53,002 bases of DNA from Saprospiraceae bacterium (GCA_028284395.1 JANQRV010000035.1:1-53002), one strand, 5' to 3'; positions 36,763 to 44,581 are shown, counted from the first letter of the stretch. Notes: generated by a model not told the origin, from the letters alone. Numbers and translations are program-made.

Positions 36763-37569
36763 TTGGAAAAGAAAACCGGAAGAGTGGGAAGAAAATCTGT
36801 GCAGGTACTGCTCATCATTTTTGTGGTGCTGCTGATGGATCAAGTTTTAAAGATATGGGTTAAAACCCATATGGAGTACGGTGATCAAATCATGATCTTC
36901 GGCCAAAAATGGGCATTGATTCACTTTGTCGAGAATGATGGTATGGCCTTTGGCATTACGCTGGGAGGAAAATATGGAAAGCTTCTCCTGAGTTTGTTTC
37001 GGATTACTGCCGTCGGTTTTCTCATTTATTATATCAAATTACTGCTCAAGTCGAAAGTTTCATTCAGTCTTCTATTCAGTTTTGCACTGATCCTGGCAGG
37101 TGCTCTAGGCAATATTTTCGATAGTGCTTTTTATGGTTTGATCTTTTCTGCTTCATTTCATGGAGAGATAGCACAGCTTTTTCCACAAGAAGGTGGATAC
37201 GCTCCATTTCTGTATGGAAAAGTAGTGGATATGCTCTATTTTCCGGTGTTTAGGCTGACGGGGCACTACCCGGCATGGATACCCTGGATAGGGAATAATT
37301 ACTACTCGTTTGAGTTTTTTAAGCCAGTATTTAACATTGCAGATGTTTCGATTACTTTCGGTGTTTTGAATATTTTACTTTTTCAAAGAGACTTTTTTAG
37401 CAGTAAAGGACCCGAGACTGAAGAGTTCAAAGCAGAAATCAAGGAAGAAGGGCTTGGAGCAATGGGCACGGACGCGGATGACTTGTTGTCTGAAGAAGAA
37501 GAATTATCTAGCGATAAGCCAACAGAAGAGGAGGATGCTGCTATGGATGAGGAACAGGAGAAAGATTGA
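36763..37569 (+). CDS. lspA: Lipoprotein signal peptidase (signal peptidase II)
   Basis: A 268-residue LspA. An N-terminal membrane segment (LLIIFVVLLMDQVLKIWVKT) carries the family D-Q-xxK-xxV-K start motif. FVENDGMAFG, LILAGALGNIFDSAFYG and FNIADVSITFGVL follow, with catalytic aspartates Asp120 and Asp194. It cleaves the signal peptide of lipid-modified prolipoproteins in the inner membrane. The usual Arg after the first catalytic Asp is Ser. It is longer than the E. coli enzyme because of an insert around residues 125-185 and an acidic C-terminal tail of about 45 residues. The start is the TTG at 36763: an in-frame stop (the previous gene's TAA at 36751) leaves no ATG before the first helix. 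Confidence 0.93.
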   Translation: MEKKTGRVGRKSVQVLLIIFVVLLMDQVLKIWVKTHMEYGDQIMIFGQKWALIHFVENDGMAFGITLGGKYGKLLLSLFRITAVGFLIYYIKLLLKSKVSFSLLFSFALILAGALGNIFDSAFYGLIFSASFHGEIAQLFPQEGGYAPFLYGKVVDMLYFPVFRLTGHYPAWIPWIGNNYYSFEFFKPVFNIADVSITFGVLNILLFQRDFFSSKGPETEEFKAEIKEEGLGAMGTDADDLLSEEEELSSDKPTEEEDAAMDEEQEKD

Positions 37570-37593
37570 TTACAATAATACTATAAAAAGAGT

Positions 37594-37633
37594 AGCGGCA
37601 TTTAAAAGGATCCTTTTAAATGCCGCTGTTTTT
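37594..37633 (+). terminator. Rho-independent terminator after lspA
   Basis: 37594-37627 is a perfect 34-base palindrome (17-base arms meeting at GGATCC) followed by GTTTTTTG. The stem has GC-rich ends (AGCGGC) and the T-run gives a classic intrinsic terminator 24 bases past the lspA stop. Confidence 0.9.
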
Positions 37634-37732
37634 TGCCTAATTGGTAATAAGATAAAAGCTCGAGCACAAATTTTTCTTTATTGTTATGTGCAAGTGTTAG
37701 TTTTTGCTAGCCTTCAATAAATCTATAAAGTT

Positions 37733-38074
37733 TTAGCCTTCAATATCTTCCAAAAACTTCTTAATGGCCGTCATAGCATTTTCCATTTTTTCGTAGTTGA
37801 TACTATAATGGATAAACTTACCTTCTCTTGAGGTGATTACGAGACCGGCTAACCGAAGAATTTTCAGATGCTGTGAAGTGATAGATTGCTCTAGTTTGAG
37901 CGTGTTGTAAATTTTATTGACGTTGATCGTTTCATTCTTGTCAATAAATTCGAGGATTTTCATCCTCAGAGGATGGGCTAATGCTCTTAGAATTTCTGAA
38001 GACAGCTGTAGCTTTTCACTGTTAATATTAACCTTAGCCTTTCTCATAGAAGTTTGTTTTACGGTTGTTCTCAT
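37733..38074 (-). CDS. ArsR-family winged-helix regulator, cysteine-free (copy 1)
   Basis: A 113-residue ArsR/SmtB-type repressor. The winged-helix core is ILRALAHPLRMKILEFI, then the recognition region NTLKLEQSITSQHLKILRLAGLVITSREGKFIHYSI. It has no Cys and no clear metal-binding His cluster, so it is unlikely to be a thiolate metal sensor like ArsR or CadC. It is a paralogue of the next gene (38229-38567): LEQS(I/V)(T/A)SQHL and REGKFI(H/N)YS(I/L)N are shared. No transporter or redox gene is adjacent on its strand, so its target is not indicated beyond probable autoregulation. Two inverted repeats sit upstream. Confidence 0.9.
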   Translation of the reverse strand: MRTTVKQTSMRKAKVNINSEKLQLSSEILRALAHPLRMKILEFIDKNETINVNKIYNTLKLEQSITSQHLKILRLAGLVITSREGKFIHYSINYEKMENAMTAIKKFLEDIEG

Positions 38075-38089
38075 GAATATTACAAATGC

Positions 38090-38106
38090 AGCTAATGATA
38101 TTAGCT
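38090..38106. promoter_or_regulatory. Inverted repeat near the start of ArsR copy 1
   Basis: AGCTAAT-GAT-ATTAGCT: perfect 7-base arms with a 3-base centre, 16 bases upstream of the ATG at 38074. It is suited to a dimeric repressor. Confidence 0.35.
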
Positions 38107-38132
38107 TTAATTTACTTAGTGTTGTGTTGTTC

Positions 38133-38152
38133 GGTTTGTATGAACAAACCTA
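38133..38152 (-). promoter_or_regulatory. Promoter/operator of ArsR copy 1
   Basis: The minus-strand -7 box TAGGTTTG (38145-38152) overlaps a perfect inverted repeat GGTTTGT-ATGA-ACAAACC (38133-38150), so a dimer bound here would block the polymerase. The start would be near 38138, giving a leader of about 64 bases. Confidence 0.45.
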
Positions 38153-38228
38153 ATAAAGACTAAATTTTACTTCGAAACTGAGTTGTTCAAAATCCGTTCG
38201 AAGAAAGAGTAATGAGAAAGAGGCTTTG

Positions 38229-38567
38229 TTAAAAAACGAGTTCTTCAACTAACCGTGAGATCTGAGCTAATCTCTCTTTGTTGAGTGAGTAATTGATAAA
38301 TTTGCCTTCCCGGTCGGTAACTACAACACCGGCTCTTCTTAGAATTGCCAAATGCTGAGAGGCAACAGATTGTTCTAGTCTCAGTTTGATGTAAATGTCG
38401 GTGACCGTCATCTTTTCGTTTTCTTCGAGCAAATCAATCATTCTTTGTCGAAGCTTGTGATTAACGGCTCTAAGTACCAGAACGGCCTTCCTCAATTCAG
38501 CATAATCCAGCTGAATATCGTTTTGACCTTTTTTCAAAACTACATTTTCATTTTTTTGTTCTCTCAT
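38229..38567 (-). CDS. ArsR-family winged-helix regulator, cysteine-free (copy 2)
   Basis: A 112-residue ArsR-type protein clearly paralogous to its neighbour at 37733. Core: VLRAVNHKLRQRMIDLLEENEKMTVTDIY, then KLRLEQSVASQHLAILRRAGVVVTDREGKF. Again there is no Cys. The NHKLRQ region in place of AHPLR is typical of many Bacteroidota ArsR-like regulators. It lies 150 bases upstream of copy 1 on the same strand, each with its own promoter and inverted repeat, so they are probably separate transcripts that may cross-regulate. It lies between copy 1 and tsaB, with no obvious regulated target nearby. Confidence 0.9.
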   Translation of the reverse strand: MREQKNENVVLKKGQNDIQLDYAELRKAVLVLRAVNHKLRQRMIDLLEENEKMTVTDIYIKLRLEQSVASQHLAILRRAGVVVTDREGKFINYSLNKERLAQISRLVEELVF

Positions 38568-38593
38568 ACTATATGTTTTTTTGTTATGGTTAA

Positions 38594-38624
38594 TATTTGT
38601 ATATCAAATACTGTACCAAATTTA
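38594..38624 (-). promoter_or_regulatory. Promoter and operator of ArsR copy 2
   Basis: The minus-strand -7 box TAAATTTG lies at 38617-38624, which places the start near 38610. A perfect inverted repeat TATTTG-TATAT-CAAATA (38594-38610) covers that start, a standard position for an autorepressor. It shares TTTGTAT with the inverted repeat of copy 1. Confidence 0.5.
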
Positions 38625-38719
38625 AGCATTAGGCATACTTATAAACCATAACAATATTGAACTGCAATTACAAATATAGCGAAAATATTCAGAATAAGAA
38701 TATTTACAAATATATATTT

Positions 38720-39409
38720 TTAAAATATTTTCTTGGGTTTGGTAATATTCGGTGGCTTCAGATAGAGTGGAGCAAAATAGGCTGGATTTTCAAAACTTTC
38801 TTTGCTAAAGGACTGATAAGCAAGTTCAACCATATTTTGTGCAGAACAATTTGAGGGTTGAAAAGTGATGTTGGGGTGGCGCAAAACGGTTTTGCTCTTT
38901 TCAACGCCATTGCCGCTGAGAATGATTTTGAAGTCTTCGTCGAGCCATTGGCTAAAGGCATCTTCTTGGAGGATGAGTGCATGCGGCGACACAATACTTT
39001 TCAGATCGCTATTGTACAACCCGGTATATACTTCCATTCTACGAGCATCGATCATGGGGGCGTAGAGTACTTTGTTATTGTTCTTCCGGCTCTTGCGGGC
39101 AGCATACGCCAACGCTTGCAAAGTGTCAACGGCAATCAATGGTTTATCTAATGCATAGGTTATCCCTTTTGCAATTGAGGCACCAATTCTCAAGCCGGTA
39201 AAAGATCCTGGTCCACCACTTATCGCAACAGCAGTTATTTCATTCAGACTCAATCCTGTGTTTTCTAGACATTTGTTGATGAGCAGCGTGATTTGGGAAG
39301 CGTGTTGATAAGGCTGTTCGATTTCTTCCAGGCATAATAGTTGGTCCGCCTTTCCAATGGCTACGGAACAAATTTCAGTGGATGTTTCTAAATTTAAAAT
39401 GAAAGCCAT
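38720..39409 (-). CDS. tsaB: tRNA threonylcarbamoyladenosine biosynthesis protein TsaB
   Basis: A 229-residue TsaB. The N-terminus ILNLETSTEICSVAIG is the ASKHA nucleotide-fold start, then AVAISGGPGSFTGLRIGASIAKGITYAL, the most conserved TsaB segment, and APMIDARRMEVYTGLY. TsaB has no enzymatic active site of its own; it forms the TsaBDE complex that places threonylcarbamoyl on A37 of ANN-decoding tRNAs. The length is normal. It is transcribed leftward from a gap shared with the divergent prfA. Confidence 0.96.
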   Translation of the reverse strand: MAFILNLETSTEICSVAIGKADQLLCLEEIEQPYQHASQITLLINKCLENTGLSLNEITAVAISGGPGSFTGLRIGASIAKGITYALDKPLIAVDTLQALAYAARKSRKNNNKVLYAPMIDARRMEVYTGLYNSDLKSIVSPHALILQEDAFSQWLDEDFKIILSGNGVEKSKTVLRHPNITFQPSNCSAQNMVELAYQSFSKESFENPAYFAPLYLKPPNITKPKKIF

Positions 39410-39488
39410 GGGCTAAAATTAGAAAACGGGATCAGAAATCCCTCCATGAATCAGAATATTTGTTGGGCCCTACTTCAAAAAACTTCCT

Positions 39489-39496
39489 TATTTTTG
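39489..39496 (+). promoter_or_regulatory. -7 box of prfA
   Basis: TATTTTTG, an exact TAnnTTTG match, 20 bases before the prfA ATG. Two TTG triplets about 23-26 bases upstream (around 39460) are slightly far for the -33 element. Confidence 0.4.
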
Positions 39497-39516
39497 TGCA
39501 AAATATCAAGAATTGA

Positions 39517-40581
39517 ATGATAGATAAGCTCGAAGCAATCCAAGATAGATATCACTTGTTAGAAGAACAACTTTCGGATCCAGAGATCATGGCAGATATG
39601 AGCAGGTATAAGAAAGTAAGCAAGGAATACAAAGACCTTAAGGAGGTGGTTGATATCTATCAGCAATACAAAGAATTGTTGGGAAACCTGGAGACCGCTC
39701 GGGAAATGCTGCAGGAGGAGGATGCCGATATGAAGGAGATGGCACGCGAAGAACTAGCCATGCTGGAGCCCGGGAAAGAAGAACTCGAGGAAAAAATCAA
39801 ATACTTACTCATTCCAAAAGATCCGGAGGATTCCAAAGATGTGATCTTTGAGATCAGAGCCGGAACCGGTGGAGATGAAGCCAGTATTTTTGCTGGGGAT
39901 CTCTACAAAATGTATTCGAAATACTTCGAGTCTAAAGGTTGGAAAACGGAGGTAGTAAGTGTCAATGAGGGAACGGTAGGAGGTTATAGCAAACTCGTCC
40001 TTGAAGTAGCAGGAGAAGAAGTATACGGCAAATTAAAATTTGAGTCTGGCGGCCATCGCGTACAGCGTGTACCCAAAACGGAGTCACAGGGGCGGGTGCA
40101 TACTTCGGCAGCGAGCGTGGTAGTTATGCCCAAACTAGAATTGGAGGATGTTGATATTAACCGGGCAGATCTCAAGATTGATACTTATCGGTCGAGCGGT
40201 GCCGGTGGACAGCACGTCAACAAGACGGAATCAGCGGTGAGGATTACCCACCTTCCTACCGGCATCGTTTCTGAGAGCCAGGATGGCCGGTCACAAATCA
40301 AAAATCGCGAAATTGCTATGCAAAGACTGGCAGCAAAGATACAAGAAGCGAAGCGCCAGGCTCATGAATCTGAAGTGGCCCAAACCAGAAAATCATTGGT
40401 CGGTACGGGCGATCGATCCGGAAAGATCAGAACCTACAATTTTCCTCAAAACCGGGTTACCGATCATCGCATTAATCTCACCTTATACAATCTCGATAAA
40501 GTTATAGAGGGAGATATTGAAGACATTTTGGAAGCGCTGCAGGTGGCTGAAAATGCTGAAAAAATGAAAGCGGGAGAATAG
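39517..40581 (+). CDS. prfA: Peptide chain release factor 1
   Basis: A 354-residue RF1. The peptidyl-tRNA hydrolysis motif is in YRSSGAGGQHVNKTESAVRI (GGQ). RVPKTESQGRVHTSAASVVV, just before it, is the RF1-type codon-recognition region and distinguishes it from RF2. The N-terminal helical domain (SRYKKVSKEYKDL) and the C-terminal TYNFPQNRVTDHRI are canonical. It reads UAA and UAG. No internal frameshift of the prfB kind is present. It converges with the GDPD-like gene, with 9 bases between the stops. Confidence 0.97.
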   Translation: MIDKLEAIQDRYHLLEEQLSDPEIMADMSRYKKVSKEYKDLKEVVDIYQQYKELLGNLETAREMLQEEDADMKEMAREELAMLEPGKEELEEKIKYLLIPKDPEDSKDVIFEIRAGTGGDEASIFAGDLYKMYSKYFESKGWKTEVVSVNEGTVGGYSKLVLEVAGEEVYGKLKFESGGHRVQRVPKTESQGRVHTSAASVVVMPKLELEDVDINRADLKIDTYRSSGAGGQHVNKTESAVRITHLPTGIVSESQDGRSQIKNREIAMQRLAAKIQEAKRQAHESEVAQTRKSLVGTGDRSGKIRTYNFPQNRVTDHRINLTLYNLDKVIEGDIEDILEALQVAENAEKMKAGE

Positions 40582-40590
40582 TTGTTCCCT

Positions 40591-41406
40591 TTAGTTTTTA
40601 CTCCTTAAAAAGGCATTCAGTTTTTTCAGTTGGTCAGTGCTGATCAAATCTGCTCCTCCTTGGAGCAGTGTTTCCCAGACGACTTCTTTTTCCGGACTTG
40701 CCCAAAAACGAACTTTTTTTCCCTGTTGGTGCGCTTCCGTCGTTAAAGCTCGTAAATGTTCCCACTCTTTCTTCGGCATCGGACCTTTTCCTTGCCACTT
40801 GAAGTGTTTTCCGTAGCGGTCGCTAACAACGGGCATGAACTCGGCTGAATAATTGGTGGCAAGGTCTGCAGGTCGACCATCAATGCCCGTCAAACGGGGT
40901 GTTTGCCGCAGGACTGATTCGATCGGACGATTACCGGACAGGAAGATCGTAACTGGTCCTTGGATGAAATGACCGTTTGAACCGGAGCTCAATATTTTCG
41001 CATATTTACTCAGTTGCCCATACAGAACCTGGAAGGTTTTTTCTGCGTCTGTTTTAATGTCGATCATTAAATATAGCGTCTGTTCGAATCCAGGAAAAAC
41101 GGAACCTTCCTGATGCTCTACCAATCGCTTCAATGGGGCCAGATACAGTGCTTCCAATGTTTTTTCCGGACTCCTGGAGAGCGGACGATCATGGGCAACA
41201 TATAATTCTTCGTCGATGAGGTGGATGTCCACTTCAATACTGGTAAAACCCTGTGATAAAGCGTCCAATAAGGGGCGTTCATGTTCATAGTCGTTGTGTG
41301 CATGGGCATTTTTCAAAGGTTGGGTTTGCTGCCCCAAAAGCAAGCCAAAGCTACTCCATACAATAGCTATCATGCCGAAGAGGGGGGAACAGTGGGTTAA
41401 TTTCAT
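40591..41406 (-). CDS. Secreted PLC-like/GDPD-like phosphodiesterase
   Basis: A 271-residue protein with a signal peptide (FGMIAIVWSSFGLLLG before QQTQ). The TIM-barrel phosphodiesterase motifs are NAHAHNDYEHERPLLDALSQ and FTSIEVDIHLIDEELYVAHD, equivalent to the H-R-G...E-N-T and E-x-D...H-D metal-binding elements of glycerophosphodiester phosphodiesterases. YLMIDIKTDAEKTF and the C-terminal VRFWASPEKEVVWETLLQGGADLISTD complete the barrel. HNDY is typical of the secreted GDPD-like/alkaline-phosphatase-associated group. It probably acts in the periplasm on phosphodiesters; the substrate is not certain. Confidence 0.85.
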   Translation of the reverse strand: MKLTHCSPLFGMIAIVWSSFGLLLGQQTQPLKNAHAHNDYEHERPLLDALSQGFTSIEVDIHLIDEELYVAHDRPLSRSPEKTLEALYLAPLKRLVEHQEGSVFPGFEQTLYLMIDIKTDAEKTFQVLYGQLSKYAKILSSGSNGHFIQGPVTIFLSGNRPIESVLRQTPRLTGIDGRPADLATNYSAEFMPVVSDRYGKHFKWQGKGPMPKKEWEHLRALTTEAHQQGKKVRFWASPEKEVVWETLLQGGADLISTDQLKKLNAFLRSKN

Positions 41407-41612
41407 ATGCTTAGTTAAATGGTTGCTGTTTCAGTGGAAAGATAAAAAGACCATTTCGGAATGGGCAAAATTTCAGGCCACATTTGCTAGGTAAGTGCAT
41501 CGGCATTTAATGGTTTATTTACAGAAATAAGTGACAATTGCATTACCATAATTCCTGATTTCTTAATTAAATTACACCATTAAATATTGTTGTTTCATCT
41601 CATACCTTAGTC

Positions 41613-42188
41613 ATGTTACTTACTTTGAAGTCGCTGCATGTCATTGGTTTCGTCGCTTGGTTCGCGGGATTATTTTACCTTGTTCGAATGTTTGTTTATT
41701 CTGTAGAGGCAAATGGTAAGCCGGAACCAGAAAAGAGTATTCTCAAGAAGCAATTTGGAGAAATGCAGCGGAAGGTGTACCGGATTATTGTTAATCCGGC
41801 TATGAATATAACCTGGGTAGCTGGAATTGGCATGTTGGTGATGGGGTTTACCAGTGACAAAGTGGTGAACTATCTCGATGCCGAAATCGGTACTCCCGGT
41901 TGGATGCATGCGAAACTGCTTTTACTGGTGCTGCTCACCGTCTATCAAGTCTATTGCAAAAGGGTGATGAAGAAACTAGAGCAAGAAACTTTGAAGATGG
42001 ATAGCTTTCAATTGCGCCTTTTTAATGAAATTCCTACGTTATTTTTGGCTGCGATCGTCTTCTTGGCCGTGATGGGGAAAGCAGGGACGCTTAATTACAT
42101 GTATTGGGCATTAGGGCTGATTGCCTTCGGGGGATTGATGTATTTAGGTGCTAGGGCCTACAAGAAAAAGAGAGAACAGTCCGCCTAA
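41613..42188 (+). CDS. hemJ: HemJ-like (CopD/UPF0093 family) membrane protein
   Basis: A 191-residue membrane protein with four or five helices. The N-terminal LKSLHVIGFVAWFAGLFYL has the conserved His of the HemJ/UPF0093 family, and RLFNEIPTLFLAAIVFLAV holds the conserved R-x-x-NE-xP-T. HemJ is the heme-dependent protoporphyrinogen IX oxidase of many bacteria that lack HemG and HemY. In Bacteroidota, proteins of this type are often annotated simply as CopD family. I favour HemJ because of the NExPT motif and the length. It is preceded by about 200 bases with no gene and followed 29 bases later by the oxygenase. Confidence 0.65.
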   Translation: MLLTLKSLHVIGFVAWFAGLFYLVRMFVYSVEANGKPEPEKSILKKQFGEMQRKVYRIIVNPAMNITWVAGIGMLVMGFTSDKVVNYLDAEIGTPGWMHAKLLLLVLLTVYQVYCKRVMKKLEQETLKMDSFQLRLFNEIPTLFLAAIVFLAVMGKAGTLNYMYWALGLIAFGGLMYLGARAYKKKREQSA

Positions 42189-42217
42189 TTTTCTAAGAAT
42201 TCTAAACCAACTATTTA

Positions 42218-43033
42218 ATGAGTGCAATTGCAAATGTATTGAACGAAGCATTGATCAACAACGAAACGATCGATGCTTTTAGCAAGGAGTTTGCCGCAGC
42301 TAAGCCTTACAAACACATGGTCATTGACGATTTTCTTGCCGAAGACCTGGCGCTCTCCCTGTATGACAATTTTCCTAAAATGACCCAGCTGCGGAAGCAC
42401 TACAAAGGATTAAACGAGAAAAAATCTGAAGGGTCAAGTTTCGGTGATTACCACGGTGACTTCTTGAAGGTATTGGAAGCGATTAAGAGTAATGAATTTA
42501 CAAACTGGTTACAGCAGGTAGTAAAGATTGATGACCTTGTTCTTCCGGATGATCACCGGGGGGCAGGTGTTCACCAAGGGCAGAATGGCAGTTTCCTGGA
42601 TATCCATGTGGACTTCAGTGTTCACCCCATTCTCAACAAGCACCGACGATTAAATTTATTGATTTTTCTCAACAAAAATTGGAAAAAAGAATATGGAGGT
42701 TTGCTCGAATTGTGGAATGAAGATGTTACGGTACTGGAAAAAGAAGTACTTCCCTCCTTCAATCGGGCAGTCATTTTCGAGACCACCGAAACCTCCTACC
42801 ACGGATACGATGTAATTAATGTTCCGGAGAATGAAAGTCGCAAGTCCATCTACAGCTATTATTACTCACCCATCGGCGAAGGGGTCAAATATCATGACAC
42901 CATCTTCAAGCCAAGGCCGACTGCCTCTGCAGCGAAGAAGCTTAAAACGAATGTAAAAGAAACAATGAAGAATACGATTAAGAAAACCATGCAGAAGTTG
43001 GGACTGAAGTCGCTCTTCGAGAAATATGAGTAA
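42218..43033 (+). CDS. 2-oxoglutarate-Fe(II) oxygenase superfamily protein
   Basis: A 271-residue protein with a double-stranded beta-helix dioxygenase core. FLDIHVDFSVHP supplies the H-x-D metal pair, RLNLLIFLNKNW the strand between, TSYHGYDVINVP the distal His, and SRKSIYSYYYSP the Arg that would bind 2-oxoglutarate. The N-terminal KHMVIDDFLAEDLALSLYDNFP is common in bacterial 2OG-oxygenases related to prolyl hydroxylases and glycan-modifying enzymes. The last 40 residues are very basic (KTNVKETMKNTIKKTM). The substrate is unknown. It is the last coding gene before the tRNA. Confidence 0.88.
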   Translation: MSAIANVLNEALINNETIDAFSKEFAAAKPYKHMVIDDFLAEDLALSLYDNFPKMTQLRKHYKGLNEKKSEGSSFGDYHGDFLKVLEAIKSNEFTNWLQQVVKIDDLVLPDDHRGAGVHQGQNGSFLDIHVDFSVHPILNKHRRLNLLIFLNKNWKKEYGGLLELWNEDVTVLEKEVLPSFNRAVIFETTETSYHGYDVINVPENESRKSIYSYYYSPIGEGVKYHDTIFKPRPTASAAKKLKTNVKETMKNTIKKTMQKLGLKSLFEKYE

Positions 43034-43095
43034 ACAAGCGATTCTTTTGACAAAAAAATTCCGATAAGGAACTTTACTAATTCAGCATAATGTTT

Positions 43096-43103
43096 TAACT
43101 TTG
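43096..43103 (+). promoter_or_regulatory. -7 box of the tRNA-Gln gene
   Basis: TAACTTTG matches TAnnTTTG exactly and lies 26 bases before the tRNA 5' end. The -33 TTG is not clear. Confidence 0.45.
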
Positions 43104-43129
43104 CATTCGCTTAATTAGCAATACGGTTT

Positions 43130-43201
43130 AGACCTATGGTGTAATTGGCAACACAGCAGATTTTGGTTCTGTAATTCTAGGTTCGAGTCCTAGTAGGTCT
43201 A
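43130..43201 (+). tRNA. tRNA-Gln (anticodon UUG)
   Basis: 72 bases fold as a standard cloverleaf. Acceptor AGACCTA pairs with TAGGTCT; the D arm is GTGT/ACAC; the anticodon stem GCAGA/TCTGT has loop TTTTGGT, giving anticodon TTG at positions 34-36; the T arm is CTAGG/CCTAG with loop TTCGAGT; the discriminator base is A. CCA is not encoded, as is common in the phylum. A terminator follows at 43215. Confidence 0.95.
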
Positions 43202-43214
43202 CGAAAAGTTCACG

Positions 43215-43244
43215 AAAGCCCTGTTTTTTTCAGGGCTTTTTTAT
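43215..43244 (+). terminator. Terminator of tRNA-Gln
   Basis: Stem AAAGCCCTG (43215-43223) and CAGGGCTTT (43231-43239), 7-base T loop, then a T-rich run to 43244. A clear intrinsic terminator, 14 bases after the tRNA. Confidence 0.85.
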
Positions 43245-43518
43245 TTGTGGTAACACATAGGTAAAACTTCAAACTAAAGGCATACCTTTTTTAGTCTTCC
43301 TCTTCCTTCATAATATAACACCAAATAGGGCCTACCTAAAAGAGTTTTTCACGGAAGGGTTTGAGTAGAATGGAAATTCAGTTTTTGAATTTGTAGTCTT
43401 TAGATTACATATCAGTAAGAATCAATCAAGATATAGAAATCAGGAAAGATTTTACATTTAAATGAGTTTTCCTTCATAAGCACCCAATTGGACGGGACAA
43501 TAAAGCAAACCAGTACTA
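43245..43518. other. Gene-poor spacer after tRNA-Gln
   Basis: 274 bases, A/T-rich, with no convincing gene, tRNA or hairpin. Frames near 43436-43518 are open but lack a start codon and may be a remnant of the 5' part of the following ORF. Confidence 0.4.
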
Positions 43519-43827
43519 TTGCTGGATGTAAAATTCATTTGGGAAGCGGCTTTAATACTGCCAAATATTTCATGGCGGGGGGCAGGGATAATTTGGCTAG
43601 GAGCGAACGAAATTGCAAAAATCGGCGTTTCTACCAATGGTAAAAGCCGATATTCCATAGAATATTACGAGTTGCACGGGGTATCGTATTGGATGGAGTA
43701 TCGAGGAGATTTAACTACCGCTAAAAACCGTGAGATTGCCAGATTAGGAAGCTACCCACTTCTTCCGGAGAATCAAAAGCGGGAATTCAAATTGGTTTAT
43801 CCACCTTTAAATTCAAAATTGGATTAG
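43519..43827 (+). CDS. Possible toxin-tip fragment, GIY-YIG-like
   Basis: A 102-residue frame beginning at a TTG right after an upstream in-frame stop at 43501-43503; there is no ATG before residue 59, so the gene may be 5'-truncated. The second half is well formed: EIAKIGVSTNGKSRYSIEYY, then LTTAKNREIARLGSYPLLPEN. The IGxSxNxxxRYS and later R-E-I-x-R spacing resemble GIY-YIG-like nuclease tips of polymorphic toxins (catalytic Arg and Glu), but the first Tyr motif is not obvious. The ending YPPLNSKLD is the kind of short tail seen on such tips. It lies 14 bases upstream of a small ORF that could be its immunity gene. This is a hypothesis, not a firm call. Confidence 0.35.
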   Translation: MLDVKFIWEAALILPNISWRGAGIIWLGANEIAKIGVSTNGKSRYSIEYYELHGVSYWMEYRGDLTTAKNREIARLGSYPLLPENQKREFKLVYPPLNSKLD

Positions 43828-43841
43828 ACAAATCTAACAAG

Positions 43842-44144
43842 ATGGAATTTTTTACAACAAAAATTGTCGATCAGATTGTTGGGAACAAAATAGACCTTGA
43901 AAAACTTAACCGCCTGTTTGCGTCATCTGACTTACCTAAAGAATATGATCAATTCAAAAAAGTAATTGTGACGTTGGTTGCCCGAGAACCCAATGACTAT
44001 GAATTTGAATCCTGGGTGAAAGACGGGAAAATCTACTTGACAATCCCCCTGGTCTATGATGAGGTGCTGAAGGGGTCAGAGGAAGACGTTACTCAGCTTT
44101 GCCTTCAACTTTTTAATGAATACAAAAGTCGTCTACATGCCTAA
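43842..44144 (+). CDS. Small cytoplasmic protein, possible immunity partner
   Basis: A 100-residue protein, no signal peptide, no Cys. Sequence features: VDQIVGNKIDLEKLNRLFAS, FKKVIVTLVAREPNDYEF and VTQLCLQLFNEYKSRL, a mixed alpha/beta composition with a mildly acidic character. It starts 14 bases after the toxin-tip-like frame on the same strand, the usual placement of an immunity gene. I do not recognise the family. The good ATG start and even composition suggest that it is a real gene. Confidence 0.5.
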   Translation: MEFFTTKIVDQIVGNKIDLEKLNRLFASSDLPKEYDQFKKVIVTLVAREPNDYEFESWVKDGKIYLTIPLVYDEVLKGSEEDVTQLCLQLFNEYKSRLHA

Positions 44145-44221
44145 TATGTCCTAATCTAATTTCCTTCATAGTGTAGTCGAAAAGTCGGGTTTTCTACATT
44201 AATTCAAAATCAGAACACTAA

Positions 44222-44581
44222 TCATCTATTATGCCTCAATTTCTTTCGCATCACAGAATAATTCGAATTTCTCATGTGTTTCCTGATCCCAAAAATCAGT
44301 CTATCTCTTCTAAGTCTTGCAATGACAGGTCTGAAGAATTCTCTAGTGCCATCAAATAAAGCTACGATCAATACGCTAGAGGTAGGGGTCAAAATTGTGT
44401 AATCCACTTCAAATGCTTCTTTGGAGTTCTCAATATCTGCCCTTGTAGACCATAAAATGCAAGTCTTCTCAAGTCCCTTTAGCCGAAGAATGGAATCCGC
44501 CTTTGCTGTAACGTCGGCATTAAATAATTCCTGCCTTAGTATCACCAAACATTTCATTGAGCATTTAAGGACAGAAAACAT
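44222..44581 (-). CDS. Hypothetical protein
   Basis: A 119-residue frame. Its C-terminal two-thirds look coding (EAFEVDYTILTPTSSVLIVALFDG, FFRPVIARLRRDRLIFGIRKH, with a basic end RKKLRHNR). I know no family for it. Its ATG and that of the plus-strand ORF at 44580 share a CATG, so the two are head to head with no space for a promoter between them; at least one is probably not expressed in this form. Confidence 0.35.
   Translation of the reverse strand: MFSVLKCSMKCLVILRQELFNADVTAKADSILRLKGLEKTCILWSTRADIENSKEAFEVDYTILTPTSSVLIVALFDGTREFFRPVIARLRRDRLIFGIRKHMRNSNYSVMRKKLRHNR

Noticed and set aside
43458..43658. 66-codon minus-strand frame
   Set aside because: It is antisense to the better-formed plus-strand frame at 43519 and shows no recognisable motif.
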